NCBI GenBank assembly: GCA_028716485.1
Contig: JAQUPS010000008.1
Coordinates: 1 to 58,402 of the forward strand
DNA from: Patescibacteria group bacterium
Lineage (GTDB): Bacteria; Patescibacteriota; Patescibacteriia; Patescibacteriales; WJLG01
Direction of reading: 5' to 3'
DNA: 58,402 bases
Under the pieces are notes generated by a model. It made no database searches and was not told where the DNA came from. It worked only from the letters and a program-made list of their open reading frames with translations. Each line of letters opens with the position of its first letter. Within the stretch, counting starts at the first letter, position 1. The translations under genes and the position numbers were made by a program. Of this stretch, positions 22,975 to 30,548 are shown piece after piece.

Positions 22975-23385
22975 TTATCCCGCGCCAGCCAGCTGGGTGC
23001 CGATGAAACGAGTGATGGCGTAAGCAGCTAAAACTATTACCAGGCCGATGACCGCGGCGATTAGGATTTCTTTGGCCTTTTCAATTTCGGCTTCATTGCC
23101 CTGCGCCATCATCCAGCGGATGCCGCCGTAGAAAATTAATAAAAAGAAAACAACGCCAAGCAAAGAAAGAATGGCGCTGATGACCGTGCCGACGATGGAT
23201 TGCGGAGTGCTGTTGATCAGCGCTTTGCCCACCTCGCCTTTAGTGGCTTCTACCAAGCCGTAATTATTAGTGGGCGCCGACGGGGAAGTTTGGTCGTCGG
23301 CCAAAACCGGCGAGAAAAAAATCGGCAAGACAAAAAACATCAAAATAGCTGAAAAAACGCCCAATTTTTTTGCCAAAAAAAACAT
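22975..23385 (-). CDS. T4SS-type pilin-like protein, array member 3
   Basis: ATG 23385 (MFFLAKKLGVFSAILMFFVLPIFFSPVLAD) is chosen, giving 136 aa with a good signal peptide. The longer track ORF adds residues translated from a dispersed repeat (ACAERSRRGF). The two-helix core carries the loop RWMMAQGNEAEIEKAKEILIAA. It ends QLAGAG. A repeat-rich gap of 198 bases separates it from member 2, so members 3-7 may form their own operon. Confidence 0.8.
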   Translation of the reverse strand: MFFLAKKLGVFSAILMFFVLPIFFSPVLADDQTSPSAPTNNYGLVEATKGEVGKALINSTPQSIVGTVISAILSLLGVVFFLLIFYGGIRWMMAQGNEAEIEKAKEILIAAVIGLVIVLAAYAITRFIGTQLAGAG

Positions 23386-23473
23386 ATTTTTGCAAATTAG
23401 CATTGTTACTGCTCTGGACACAATTTTTACAAATCCTCTTCGGCTCCGCTCAGCGCAGGCCATCCCATTAGCC

Positions 23474-23519
23474 CACCCCGTCGCGTCAGGGACGCGCCAC
23501 CCCTCCCGGGAGGGGAATT
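23474..23519. repeat. CACCCC...GAGGGG double-hairpin element, copy 2
   Basis: CACCCCGTC, hairpin GCGTC-ag-GGACGC, then CCCCTCCC-GGGAGGGG and AAT. It lies in the gap between pilin genes 2 and 3. Confidence 0.8.
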
Positions 23520-23583
23520 ATGTTCAAGGCAGTGGGCTCAGGAAAAGAGCCCACCAACTTTCCTAAAACTAGTTTTGAGAAAC

Positions 23584-23991
23584 TTAGATGCTGCTTATCA
23601 AGCTACTGAGCACAAAGTTGGCGATTCCCCAAGAAGCCAGAATGATTACCAGACCGATAATGCCGGCCATTAAAACTTTCTTTGCTTCTTCAATTTGCTC
23701 TTCATTGCCTGCCGCGGTCATCCATTTGAAACCGCCGATTAAGATAATTACCACCGCCAAAACACCCAAGAAACCCAAGGCGATCTTGATGATATTGGCA
23801 GCGATGGTTCTTGGATCGGAGACGGAAAGACCTGTTACACTGCCGATACTCTGAACGGCAGGTACCCCTGGCACTGGCGGGCCCTGTGTTACATCGTTAA
23901 TATCAATGGCCATCGCGGGAATGACTGATAACGGAGAAATAATCGTAAGCGCCACGGCCAAAACCATCAAGCTTTTTAATATTTTTTTCAT
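23584..23991 (-). CDS. T4SS-type pilin-like protein, array member 2
   Basis: A 135-aa paralogue with signal peptide (VLAVALTIISPLSVIPAMA) and the core DPRTIAANIIKIALGFLGVLAVVIILIGGFKWMTAAGNEEQIEEAKKVLMAGIIGLVIILASWGIANFVLSSL. Its last 224 bases are identical to those of member 1, while the N-terminal coding halves differ. That is a signature of recent duplication or gene conversion limited to the membrane core. The exposed N-terminal segment (DVTQGPPVPGVPAVQSIGSVTG) has diverged, perhaps for different surface contacts. Confidence 0.85.
   Translation of the reverse strand: MKKILKSLMVLAVALTIISPLSVIPAMAIDINDVTQGPPVPGVPAVQSIGSVTGLSVSDPRTIAANIIKIALGFLGVLAVVIILIGGFKWMTAAGNEEQIEEAKKVLMAGIIGLVIILASWGIANFVLSSLISSI
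23588..23811. repeat. 224-bp block identical to 24084-24307
   Basis: The block is shared exactly between pilin genes 2 and 1 at an offset of 496 bases. It begins at the stop-codon region and ends in the DPRTIAAN codons. Confidence 0.95.
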
Positions 23992-24079
23992 AAGTTCTTA
24001 CTGTCAAAAGACGCGGTTTAAACGCCTTAAATTATTTTATCGATTTTGTCGAAAATTTACCAAAATTATTTTTGGTAAA

Positions 24080-24466
24080 TTAAATGCTGCTTATCAAGCT
24101 ACTGAGCACAAAGTTGGCGATTCCCCAAGAAGCCAGAATGATTACCAGACCGATAATGCCGGCCATTAAAACTTTCTTTGCTTCTTCAATTTGCTCTTCA
24201 TTGCCTGCCGCGGTCATCCATTTGAAACCGCCGATTAAGATAATTACCACCGCCAAAACACCCAAGAAACCCAAGGCGATCTTGATGATATTGGCAGCGA
24301 TGGTTCTGGGGTCGGTATTGTTCAGACCAGCGCTAACGTCATAACCGCCAGTCAAAGTATTAATATCAATTGCATAAGCCGGAGCGGCTATTACACCAGC
24401 CAAAGCGGGGACGGCGATTGACATTGTCATGGCGACGATCATTAACATTTTTAACATTTTGTTCAT
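24080..24466 (-). CDS. T4SS-type pilin-like protein, array member 1 (leading gene)
   Basis: A 128-aa protein, the first gene of the array. The start at ATG 24466 follows a strong ribosome binding site (GGAGGTG, 6 bases before ATG), the best in the array, which suggests this is the major pilin. Signal peptide IVAMTMSIAVPALAGVIAAPAYAID. The mature N-terminal segment (INTLTGGYDVSAGLNN) is short and is followed by the two-helix core identical to member 2. T4SS_pilin assignment comes from the fold and loop WMTAAGNEEQIEEAKK. The assembly partners are not in the window. Confidence 0.87.
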   Translation of the reverse strand: MNKMLKMLMIVAMTMSIAVPALAGVIAAPAYAIDINTLTGGYDVSAGLNNTDPRTIAANIIKIALGFLGVLAVVIILIGGFKWMTAAGNEEQIEEAKKVLMAGIIGLVIILASWGIANFVLSSLISSI

Positions 24467-24842
24467 AATTCACCTCCATTCTAAAAACGCTTTTGACGGC
24501 GCCTTTAATTAGTTTATTAACATACTATAATTTTAACACAATTTTTTTTAAAGAACAATTGCCGCGTGACTCATGGCATTGCCACATTGTTACACTGTTT
24601 CATTGTTAGGCAGTAAAAATCAACCATTAAGCAATGTAACATTTTAGCAATGTAGCATAAAACATTTATCAGGAAAGAAATTTTAGCCTCGGCAAGCTGA
24701 CTTTTTTGCCATAGCTGGATTGACTGACCGCATTCTAAATGTTAAGATAAATCTTATAAATCAAATCAAATAACCAATAAATTATATCGCCAAAAGAGGA
24801 GAAGTTTTTAAAAAAATAGTCGTTGAAATTCTGCTGATAATT
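24467..24842. other. Spacer with iterated-word inverted repeat between pilin array and peptidase
   Basis: No gene is supported. About 24570-24660 contains GCCACATTGTTACACTG and, in reverse sense, AAGCAATGTAACATTTTAGC. These are imperfect inverted arms of an AATGTAACA word, similar to the element beside smc. The left part must hold the pilin promoter, but I cannot place it with confidence. Confidence 0.5.
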
Positions 24843-26165
24843 ATGAAGCTGCTGGCCTGGTTAAAAACCTTTTTAGCGGCTTTTTTGTCATTGGTCTTTA
24901 AGCCGATAATTGCCGCGGTCAGATTTGTTTTTCTGAAAGCGTTCGCCCGGATTTATTTGGCCTATTTTTCTTTTACCAAAAAAATCGGCTGGAACAGATT
25001 GCGGGGAAATTTTTTGTATTTTTTGTTGAGCCGGAAAACGGTGCATATTTTTTTGGCGATTTTGACGGTGATTATTTGCTTTTCCGGGATCATGAGCCAG
25101 CAAACTAACGCGAAACCTCTTTTTGATAATGCCGGCAAGACGATCATTGCCGGGCTGATTGCCGGCGAATTCAGCGGCACTGACGAAAGCGGCTTGATTG
25201 AAGAAACCGCCGGCGCGGGCGTGGCCAGGCCGGCGCCCGGCGCCCAGTATTTGAATAATAAAGAGATGGCGGTAAATCAGCTGGCCATTTCCACCTCCAC
25301 TCCGGCTGACGCGGAAACGACCTTGGCGGATTTGGGATCGCAAAATGACAGCATGCTGGTCAAGCCGGAAGTGGCGACGACGGCTAAGAGCAAAAAAACC
25401 CGTAAGAGCCCGATCAATTATACGGTTTTGCCCGGCGATACCATCAGCACCATTGCCGCCAATTTCGATATCAGCATCAATACGATACTTTGGGAAAATA
25501 ATTTGAGCGCCTATAGCTTGATCAGACCGGGCGACACCTTGGTCATTTTACCCGACTCGGGCATTAGCTATAAAGTCGCCAAAGGAGAAACGCTGGGCGC
25601 AATCGCCAACAAATTCGAGATCGATGCCAATGATATTTTAACCGCCAATAATTTGTCCGAAGATTCCAAGCTGGCGGCGGGACAAAATTTATTCATTCCG
25701 GGCGGGAAGAAAATTTATTACGCCGCGCCGACACCTAAGGTCGCCAGCTATAATCCGATCGACGTGATCAAATCGATTTTGAGCCCGAGCGCGAACGTGG
25801 TAGCGGGGAAAATGCTTTGGCCGACAGTGGGGCATATCATCACTCAATATTTTTCTTGGCGCCATGCCGGCTTGGACATTGCCAATAAAATCGGCACGCC
25901 GGTTTACGCGGCCGAATCAGGAACGGTCATTGATGCCGGCTGGAGTAAGGCCGGTTATGGCAACAAAGTCGATATTGATCATGGCGGCGGAATGGTCACT
26001 CGCTACGGGCATGCATCCAAATTGCTGGTAAAAAGAGGCGATGTGGTTAAAAAAGGCGATGTGATAATGTTAATGGGCTCGACCGGACATTCGACCGGCC
26101 CGCACGTTCACTTTGAAGTGAGAATCAATGGCAAGGTGCAAAATCCGTTGGGCTATGTCAGATAA
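24843..26165 (+). CDS. LysM-containing M23 family metallopeptidase
   Basis: A 440-aa protein with N-terminal hydrophobic segments, including residues about 65-85 (TVHIFLAILTVIICFSGIM), which anchor or export it. A low-complexity linker precedes two LysM repeats (YTVLPGDTISTIAANFD... near 195 and YKVAKGETLGAIANKFE... near 243). A C-terminal Peptidase_M23 domain follows, with the zinc ligands in HAGLD and HVHFE. It should cut or bind peptidoglycan outside the membrane, during growth, division or surface-structure passage. The pilin array lies divergently upstream, which would fit local wall opening for a pilus; that link is only positional. Confidence 0.92.
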   Translation: MKLLAWLKTFLAAFLSLVFKPIIAAVRFVFLKAFARIYLAYFSFTKKIGWNRLRGNFLYFLLSRKTVHIFLAILTVIICFSGIMSQQTNAKPLFDNAGKTIIAGLIAGEFSGTDESGLIEETAGAGVARPAPGAQYLNNKEMAVNQLAISTSTPADAETTLADLGSQNDSMLVKPEVATTAKSKKTRKSPINYTVLPGDTISTIAANFDISINTILWENNLSAYSLIRPGDTLVILPDSGISYKVAKGETLGAIANKFEIDANDILTANNLSEDSKLAAGQNLFIPGGKKIYYAAPTPKVASYNPIDVIKSILSPSANVVAGKMLWPTVGHIITQYFSWRHAGLDIANKIGTPVYAAESGTVIDAGWSKAGYGNKVDIDHGGGMVTRYGHASKLLVKRGDVVKKGDVIMLMGSTGHSTGPHVHFEVRINGKVQNPLGYVR

Positions 26166-26249
26166 TGATTAATCTTCGTTTATAATGCTAATCCGCGAAG
26201 GAGTTAACAATTCGACATTTATTCGCGTCATTTGCATTATGATAAAGTT

Positions 26250-26507
26250 ATGAATATTATTTTAGGATTGGTTATGGCCGCGGTCGGCGCGCTGATTACC
26301 ATCAAGTCCGAAGCGATGCTTAATATGTTCGGGCGGGTGGGATTTTTTGAAAAATATCTGGGCACGGAAGGCGGCTCGCGTTTGGGCTACAAGCTTTTGG
26401 GCATCCTGATTTTTTTTATCGGCGTGATGATTGCGACCAACGTCATCGGCGATTTCATGTATTGGCTGCTGTCGCCGCTGATCAACGCGGGACGGGGAGG
26501 AGGATAA
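26250..26507 (+). CDS. Small two-helix membrane protein
   Basis: ATG 26250 (MNIILGLVMAAVGALITIKSE) is used instead of the TTG at 26232, giving 85 aa. Helix 1 spans residues 1-18 and helix 2 about 46-66 (LLGILIFFIGVMIATNVIGDF). The loop contains EKYLGTEGGSRLGYKL and the end is Gly-rich. No function is recognised. Comparable small proteins are common in candidate-phyla genomes. It follows the peptidase gene on the same strand after 84 bases. Confidence 0.6.
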   Translation: MNIILGLVMAAVGALITIKSEAMLNMFGRVGFFEKYLGTEGGSRLGYKLLGILIFFIGVMIATNVIGDFMYWLLSPLINAGRGGG

Positions 26508-26577
26508 GCAAATAAAAAATAAAAATTAAAAAAGAAAAAATTTTAAATCGAAAATCGCAAATCGAAATTCGATAAGA

Positions 26578-26597
26578 GCCGGCAGCTCAGTTGGTAG
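26578..26597 (+). pseudogene. tRNA 5'-half remnant followed by a palindrome
   Basis: GCCGGCAGCTCAGTTGGTAG looks like the acceptor and D-arm of a tRNA, but it runs straight into TCCCGAGGCTTCGGGA, a short palindrome, and no anticodon or T-arm follows. An intact, different tRNA (Ala) begins 62 bases downstream. Confidence 0.6.
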
Positions 26598-26659
26598 TCC
26601 CGAGGCTTCGGGATTGCGCCGCGGAGACGGGGTTTATTAGAAAGAAGTTTTTTAAAATT

Positions 26660-26735
26660 GGGCCCGTAGTTCACTTGGTAGAACGCCTGCTTTGCAAGCA
26701 GGAGGTAAGCGGTTCGAATCCGCTCGGGTCCACCA
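26660..26735 (+). tRNA. tRNA-Ala(TGC)
   Basis: Anticodon stem CCTGC/GCAGG with loop TTTGCAA gives TGC. The acceptor GGGCCCG/CGGGTCC contains the G3-U70 pair that defines alanine tRNAs. CCA is encoded, one of the few cases in this window. Confidence 0.96.
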
Positions 26736-26783
26736 TCTCAATTTTCGAATTTCGATTTGCGATTTTCGAATTATTTTTTTCAT

Positions 26784-27668
26784 ATGTTTTTGAAAAACAA
26801 AACTTTGTTATTATTAATAATCGGTTTTGTTTTTTTGTTTTTGGCGAGCCGAGCGCATTTCGGGGCTGATCAAAAAATAACCGCTAAGCAAGCGGCGGGC
26901 GCGGATGCGGCGCGGGCAGAACTAAGCCGGCAAAATTTAATCGCAACGGATTCGGAATCCATAACACCCCCCGCCTCACCGGGCTCGGCACCCATCTCGA
27001 GAGGGGAATTAAAATCGGAATATTATCCGGTGGCCAAAGTCGTTGATGGCGATACGATCGATATAATAATTAACGGGAAGACTGAGCGGCTTAGATTAAT
27101 TGGAATAAATACGCCGGAAGTGGTTGATCCGCGGAAGCCGGTGGAATGTTTCGGACGGGAAGCGAGCGACAATGCTAAAAAATTATTAACTGGCGCGGAA
27201 GTCAGAATATCCGCTGACCCAAGTCAGGATGACCGTGATATATATGGAAGGCTGTTAAGATATGTTTGGCGCGCTGACGGACTTTTTTATAATTTGGCGG
27301 CAATTCACGATGGTTTTGCTTATGAATATACTTACAAATCGCCTTATCAATATCAAAGAGAATTTAAAGACGCGCAAAAATTCGCCCAAGATAATTTTTT
27401 GGGGCTCTGGGCTCAAGGCGCGTGCCGCAAGGGAAATCAATCGGCCGGCAGGGGAGCTGGAAATAATCCAGCGGCAGAGGTGAAAGCTGCCGATAGTGGA
27501 TGCCTTATCAAAGGAAATATCGGCTCAACCGGAGATAAAATTTATCATCTGCCCGGTTGCCCGTATTATAATCAAACAGTAATCGACGAAAGCAAAGGGG
27601 AGAAATGGTTTTGTACGGAAGCGGAAGCGCTGGCGGCCGGCTGGCGCAAGGCGAAAAATTGTCCTTAA
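26784..27668 (+). CDS. Membrane-anchored thermonuclease-family (SNase-like) nuclease
   Basis: ATG 26784 (MFLKNKTLLLLIIGFVFLFLA) gives 294 aa with an N-terminal anchor or signal. The SNase domain follows: VAKVVDGDTIDIIINGKTERLRLIGINTPEVVDP, ECFGREASDNAKKLL and DIYGRLLRYVW. The active-site pattern (Asp in DGDT, Arg in LRLIGINTPE, Glu in PE, Arg in YGR) is visible. The C-terminal part has four Cys (CLIKGN..HLPGCPYY..WFCTEAEA..KNCP), a small probable metal-binding module often fused to such nucleases. A degraded dispersed repeat supplies residues about SITPPASPGSAPISRGE between anchor and nuclease. Outside the cell it could digest DNA for uptake. Confidence 0.88.
   Translation: MFLKNKTLLLLIIGFVFLFLASRAHFGADQKITAKQAAGADAARAELSRQNLIATDSESITPPASPGSAPISRGELKSEYYPVAKVVDGDTIDIIINGKTERLRLIGINTPEVVDPRKPVECFGREASDNAKKLLTGAEVRISADPSQDDRDIYGRLLRYVWRADGLFYNLAAIHDGFAYEYTYKSPYQYQREFKDAQKFAQDNFLGLWAQGACRKGNQSAGRGAGNNPAAEVKAADSGCLIKGNIGSTGDKIYHLPGCPYYNQTVIDESKGEKWFCTEAEALAAGWRKAKNCP
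26965..27009. repeat. CACCCC...GAGGGG element, degraded in-gene copy
   Basis: ACACCCCCC, hairpin-like GCCTCACCGGGCTCGGC, then CCATCTC-GAGAGGGG-AATT. It is translated within the linker of the nuclease gene. Confidence 0.6.
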
Positions 27669-27686
27669 CTATGTTATAATTGCCTG

Positions 27687-27695
27687 TGGTATAAT
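27687..27695 (+). promoter_or_regulatory. Extended -10 promoter of polA, leaderless arrangement
   Basis: TGG-TATAAT ends only six bases before the ATG at 27702, which places the transcription start at or next to the start codon. A second TATAAT is at 27675. Confidence 0.65.
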
Positions 27696-27701
27696 ATATC
27701 T

Positions 27702-30539
27702 ATGAGTAAAACCAAGAAAAAATTGATAATTATCGACGGCAACGCCTTGATTCACCGCAGTTTTCACGCTCTGCCGCCGACTTTGCGCACCAAAGACGGC
27801 GAGCTGGTCAATGCGGTTTACGGCTTTTCCGCGGTCTTGCTGAAAGCCTGGCGCGAACTGAAACCGGATTATATCGCCCTGACTTTGGATATGAAAGGGC
27901 CGACTTTCCGGCACAAGAAATATAAAGAATACAAAGCCACGCGCGTCAAAGCGCCGCAAGATTTATATGACCAGATTCCACGCGTCAAGGAAGTGGCAAC
28001 CGCTTTTAATATTCCGATTTTTGAATTGTCCGGTTTTGAAGCCGATGACTTGATCGGGACGATCGATAAAAAAGTCGATGGCGGAGTGGAAAAAATAATC
28101 GTCACCGGCGATATGGATACTTTGCAATTGGTCGATGAAGACACCAAAGTTTTTACCATGGGTCACGGTTTGAGCGAGAGCGTGATTTACGACGAAGCAA
28201 GAGTTAAAGATAGATACGGGCTTGATCCCGACCAGATGATTGATTATAAATCTTTGCGCGGCGATCCGTCTGATAATATTCCCGGCGTGAAAGGCATTGG
28301 TGAGAAAACCGCCACCGAATTGCTGCAAAATTTTAAAACTTTGGAAGGCGTTTATGATCAATTAAAAATTAAAAATGAAAAATTAAAAATTAAGCCGCGA
28401 ATAATTGAATTACTAAAAGAGCACGAGAAAGAAGCATATTTGTCTCGCGAATTAGCAACAATCAAAACTGATGTGCCGCTTGATTTTGATTTGGAAAAAT
28501 GCCGCGCTTACGATTTTGACCGCGAAAAAGTCGCCGGAGTTTTCAGCGAATTGGGCTTTAAATCGCTTTTGCCGCGGGTGCAGGATTTGGTTTCGGCGCA
28601 TTTCAAGGTTTCGGATAAATCCGCCTATGCCAAGGCTACGGCGGACAGGTTCGAGCGCGACCGGACGGAATTCAAATATATTTTAGTCGATGATGATAAA
28701 AAGTTCGCGAAATTTTTAGTCGAGCTGAAAAGACAGAAACAATTCACCATTGATACGGAAACTACCGGCTTTGACCCGCTTTTGGAAGAATTGCTCGGCA
28801 TCAGTTTTTCCTGGCGGGAAGGGGAAGCGCACTTTGTTTCAATTAAGAATGAAGAATTAAGAATGAAGAATAGCAAAGCAAGCCTATTTGATTATCAGAA
28901 AAAAGAAAGCGAGAAAAAAAACGATAATCCGCGGCTGGCGGAATTAAAATTGATTTTGGAGGATGAGAAAATAAAAAAATTCGGGCACAATATCAAGTTT
29001 GATTTGCGGGTGCTGCGGCACAACGGGATAAAGATGCGCGGATTGGATTTTGACACGATGATCGCTTCGTATCTGCTTAATCCCGGCACCAGAGCGCATA
29101 ATTTGGACGCCGTTACTTTTGCCGAATTGGGTTTTGAAAAAATCAGCACGGAAGATCTGCTCGGCGCCGGTAAAGATAAAAAGATTTTCGCGAACGTGGA
29201 AACGGAAAAGCTGGCCGTCTATTCCTGCGAGGACGCGGATTTTACCAATCGGTTGGTGGCAAAATTATCCAAACACCTGAAAGAAAAAGAATTGGCCGAA
29301 CTTTTTGAGGAGATTGAAATGCCGCTGGTGCCGGTTTTGGCGACCATCGAAGACAATGGCGTAATCATCGATAAAGATTTTCTCGCGGTAATGGATAAAA
29401 AAGTCGGCAAGAAAATCAGCGGATTGGAAAAAAAGATTTGGGCGCTTGCCGGCGGCGAATTCAATATCAATTCTACCCAGCAGCTCAAAGAGGTTTTGTT
29501 TGAAAAATTAAATATTTCCACGGCCATGGTCGGCCGGACTAAAACCGGTTATTCCACGGCTGCCGACGAGCTGGAAAAATTGAAGCACGAGCATGAAATA
29601 ATTCCGCTGATTCAGGAATACCGCGAGCTGGCCAAATTGCAATCAACTTATATCCAGGCTTTGCCGGCTTTGATAAATCCGCAGACTGGCCGGGTGCACG
29701 CCAGTTTCAATCAAACCGTCACCGCCACCGGCCGGCTTTCTTCCTCTGACCCGAATTTGCAGAATATTCCCATCCGCACCGAATTGGGCCAGGAAATCCG
29801 CCATGCTTTTATCGCGCAAACAGGCTGGAAAATAGTTTCGCTGGATTATTCGCAGATTGAATTGCGCTTGGCCGCTCATTTATCCGGCGACGAACGGATG
29901 ATCGATACTTTCGCCCGAGGCTTGGACATCCACACTTCCACGGCCGCGGCGATTAATAATGTAAAGATCGAAGACGTTACCAAAAAAATGCGTCAGGAAG
30001 CCAAAGCGATCAATTTTGGAATTTTATATGGCCAGGGTCCGTACGGGTTGGCGCAGAATGCCGATATGCCATTGAACCGCGCCAAAGAATTCATCGAACA
30101 TTATTTTGATTTATATCCGAAGATCAAGAAATATTCGGAAGCGATGATGGATTTCGCCCGGAAAAACGGCTACGTGGAAACTTTGTTCGGCCGGCGCCGT
30201 TATCTGCCGGAAATAACTTCGCAGGTCGCGCCGGTGCGCGCCTCGGCCGAGCGGATGGCCGTCAACACGCCGCTGCAAGGCACGAACGCCGATATGATCA
30301 AAAAGGCGATGATTCTGGCGCAAAATTTAATTGATGAAAAATATTCTGACAGCGTGAAGATGATAATTCAAGTGCACGACGAATTGGTTTTTGAAATGCG
30401 CGAAGACAAGATGAAAGAAGCGGCCGGCCGGATTCAGGATATTATGCGCAATATATTGAAACTAAAAGTCCCGGTGGTCGTTGATATAGAGATCGGGGAG
30501 AATTGGGGAGAGCTCGTGAAGCTGGAAAATAAAAAGTAA
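27702..30539 (+). CDS. polA: DNA polymerase I
   Basis: A 945-aa protein with all three domains. The 5' nuclease is at residues 1-300 (IDGNALIHRSFHALPP, GFEADDLIGT, DNIPGVKGIGEKTATELL). The 3'-5' proofreading exonuclease keeps its acidic residues (FTIDTETTGFDP, GHNIKFDLRVL, YSCEDADFTNRL). The family A polymerase has motif A LDYSQIELRLAA, motif B RQEAKAINFGILYG and motif C QVHDELVFE. Three in-frame segments look like translated dispersed repeats: QLKIKNEKLKIKPR, KSAYAKATADRF and IKNEELRMKNSKAS. All lie in the nuclease-to-exonuclease linker or in a loop inside the exonuclease domain, so activity is probably kept. The gene has a leaderless-type promoter. Confidence 0.96.
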   Translation: MSKTKKKLIIIDGNALIHRSFHALPPTLRTKDGELVNAVYGFSAVLLKAWRELKPDYIALTLDMKGPTFRHKKYKEYKATRVKAPQDLYDQIPRVKEVATAFNIPIFELSGFEADDLIGTIDKKVDGGVEKIIVTGDMDTLQLVDEDTKVFTMGHGLSESVIYDEARVKDRYGLDPDQMIDYKSLRGDPSDNIPGVKGIGEKTATELLQNFKTLEGVYDQLKIKNEKLKIKPRIIELLKEHEKEAYLSRELATIKTDVPLDFDLEKCRAYDFDREKVAGVFSELGFKSLLPRVQDLVSAHFKVSDKSAYAKATADRFERDRTEFKYILVDDDKKFAKFLVELKRQKQFTIDTETTGFDPLLEELLGISFSWREGEAHFVSIKNEELRMKNSKASLFDYQKKESEKKNDNPRLAELKLILEDEKIKKFGHNIKFDLRVLRHNGIKMRGLDFDTMIASYLLNPGTRAHNLDAVTFAELGFEKISTEDLLGAGKDKKIFANVETEKLAVYSCEDADFTNRLVAKLSKHLKEKELAELFEEIEMPLVPVLATIEDNGVIIDKDFLAVMDKKVGKKISGLEKKIWALAGGEFNINSTQQLKEVLFEKLNISTAMVGRTKTGYSTAADELEKLKHEHEIIPLIQEYRELAKLQSTYIQALPALINPQTGRVHASFNQTVTATGRLSSSDPNLQNIPIRTELGQEIRHAFIAQTGWKIVSLDYSQIELRLAAHLSGDERMIDTFARGLDIHTSTAAAINNVKIEDVTKKMRQEAKAINFGILYGQGPYGLAQNADMPLNRAKEFIEHYFDLYPKIKKYSEAMMDFARKNGYVETLFGRRRYLPEITSQVAPVRASAERMAVNTPLQGTNADMIKKAMILAQNLIDEKYSDSVKMIIQVHDELVFEMREDKMKEAAGRIQDIMRNILKLKVPVVVDIEIGENWGELVKLENKK
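28358..28393. repeat. AT-rich iterated repeat inserted in frame in polA
   Basis: AATTAAAAATTAAAAATG and variants, the same word as in many spacers (10.66, 11.55, 17.75 and 33.45 kb). It codes for LKIKNEKLKIK. Confidence 0.8.
28619..28647. repeat. tRNA-tail-type palindrome inserted in frame in polA
   Basis: TCCGCC-tatgccaaggctac-GGCGGA matches the inner hairpin of the tRNA-tail elements and codes for SAYAKATAD. Confidence 0.75.
28841..28875. repeat. Iterated gaattaagaat repeat inserted in frame in polA
   Basis: Two copies of AATTAAGAATGAAG code for IKNEELRMKN within the exonuclease domain. Confidence 0.7.
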
Positions 30540-30548
30540 AAAACTTTA

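Noticed and set aside
27255-27483. ORFs on both strands inside the nuclease gene
   Set aside because: Shadows of the SNase-domain frame; no motifs or initiation signals.
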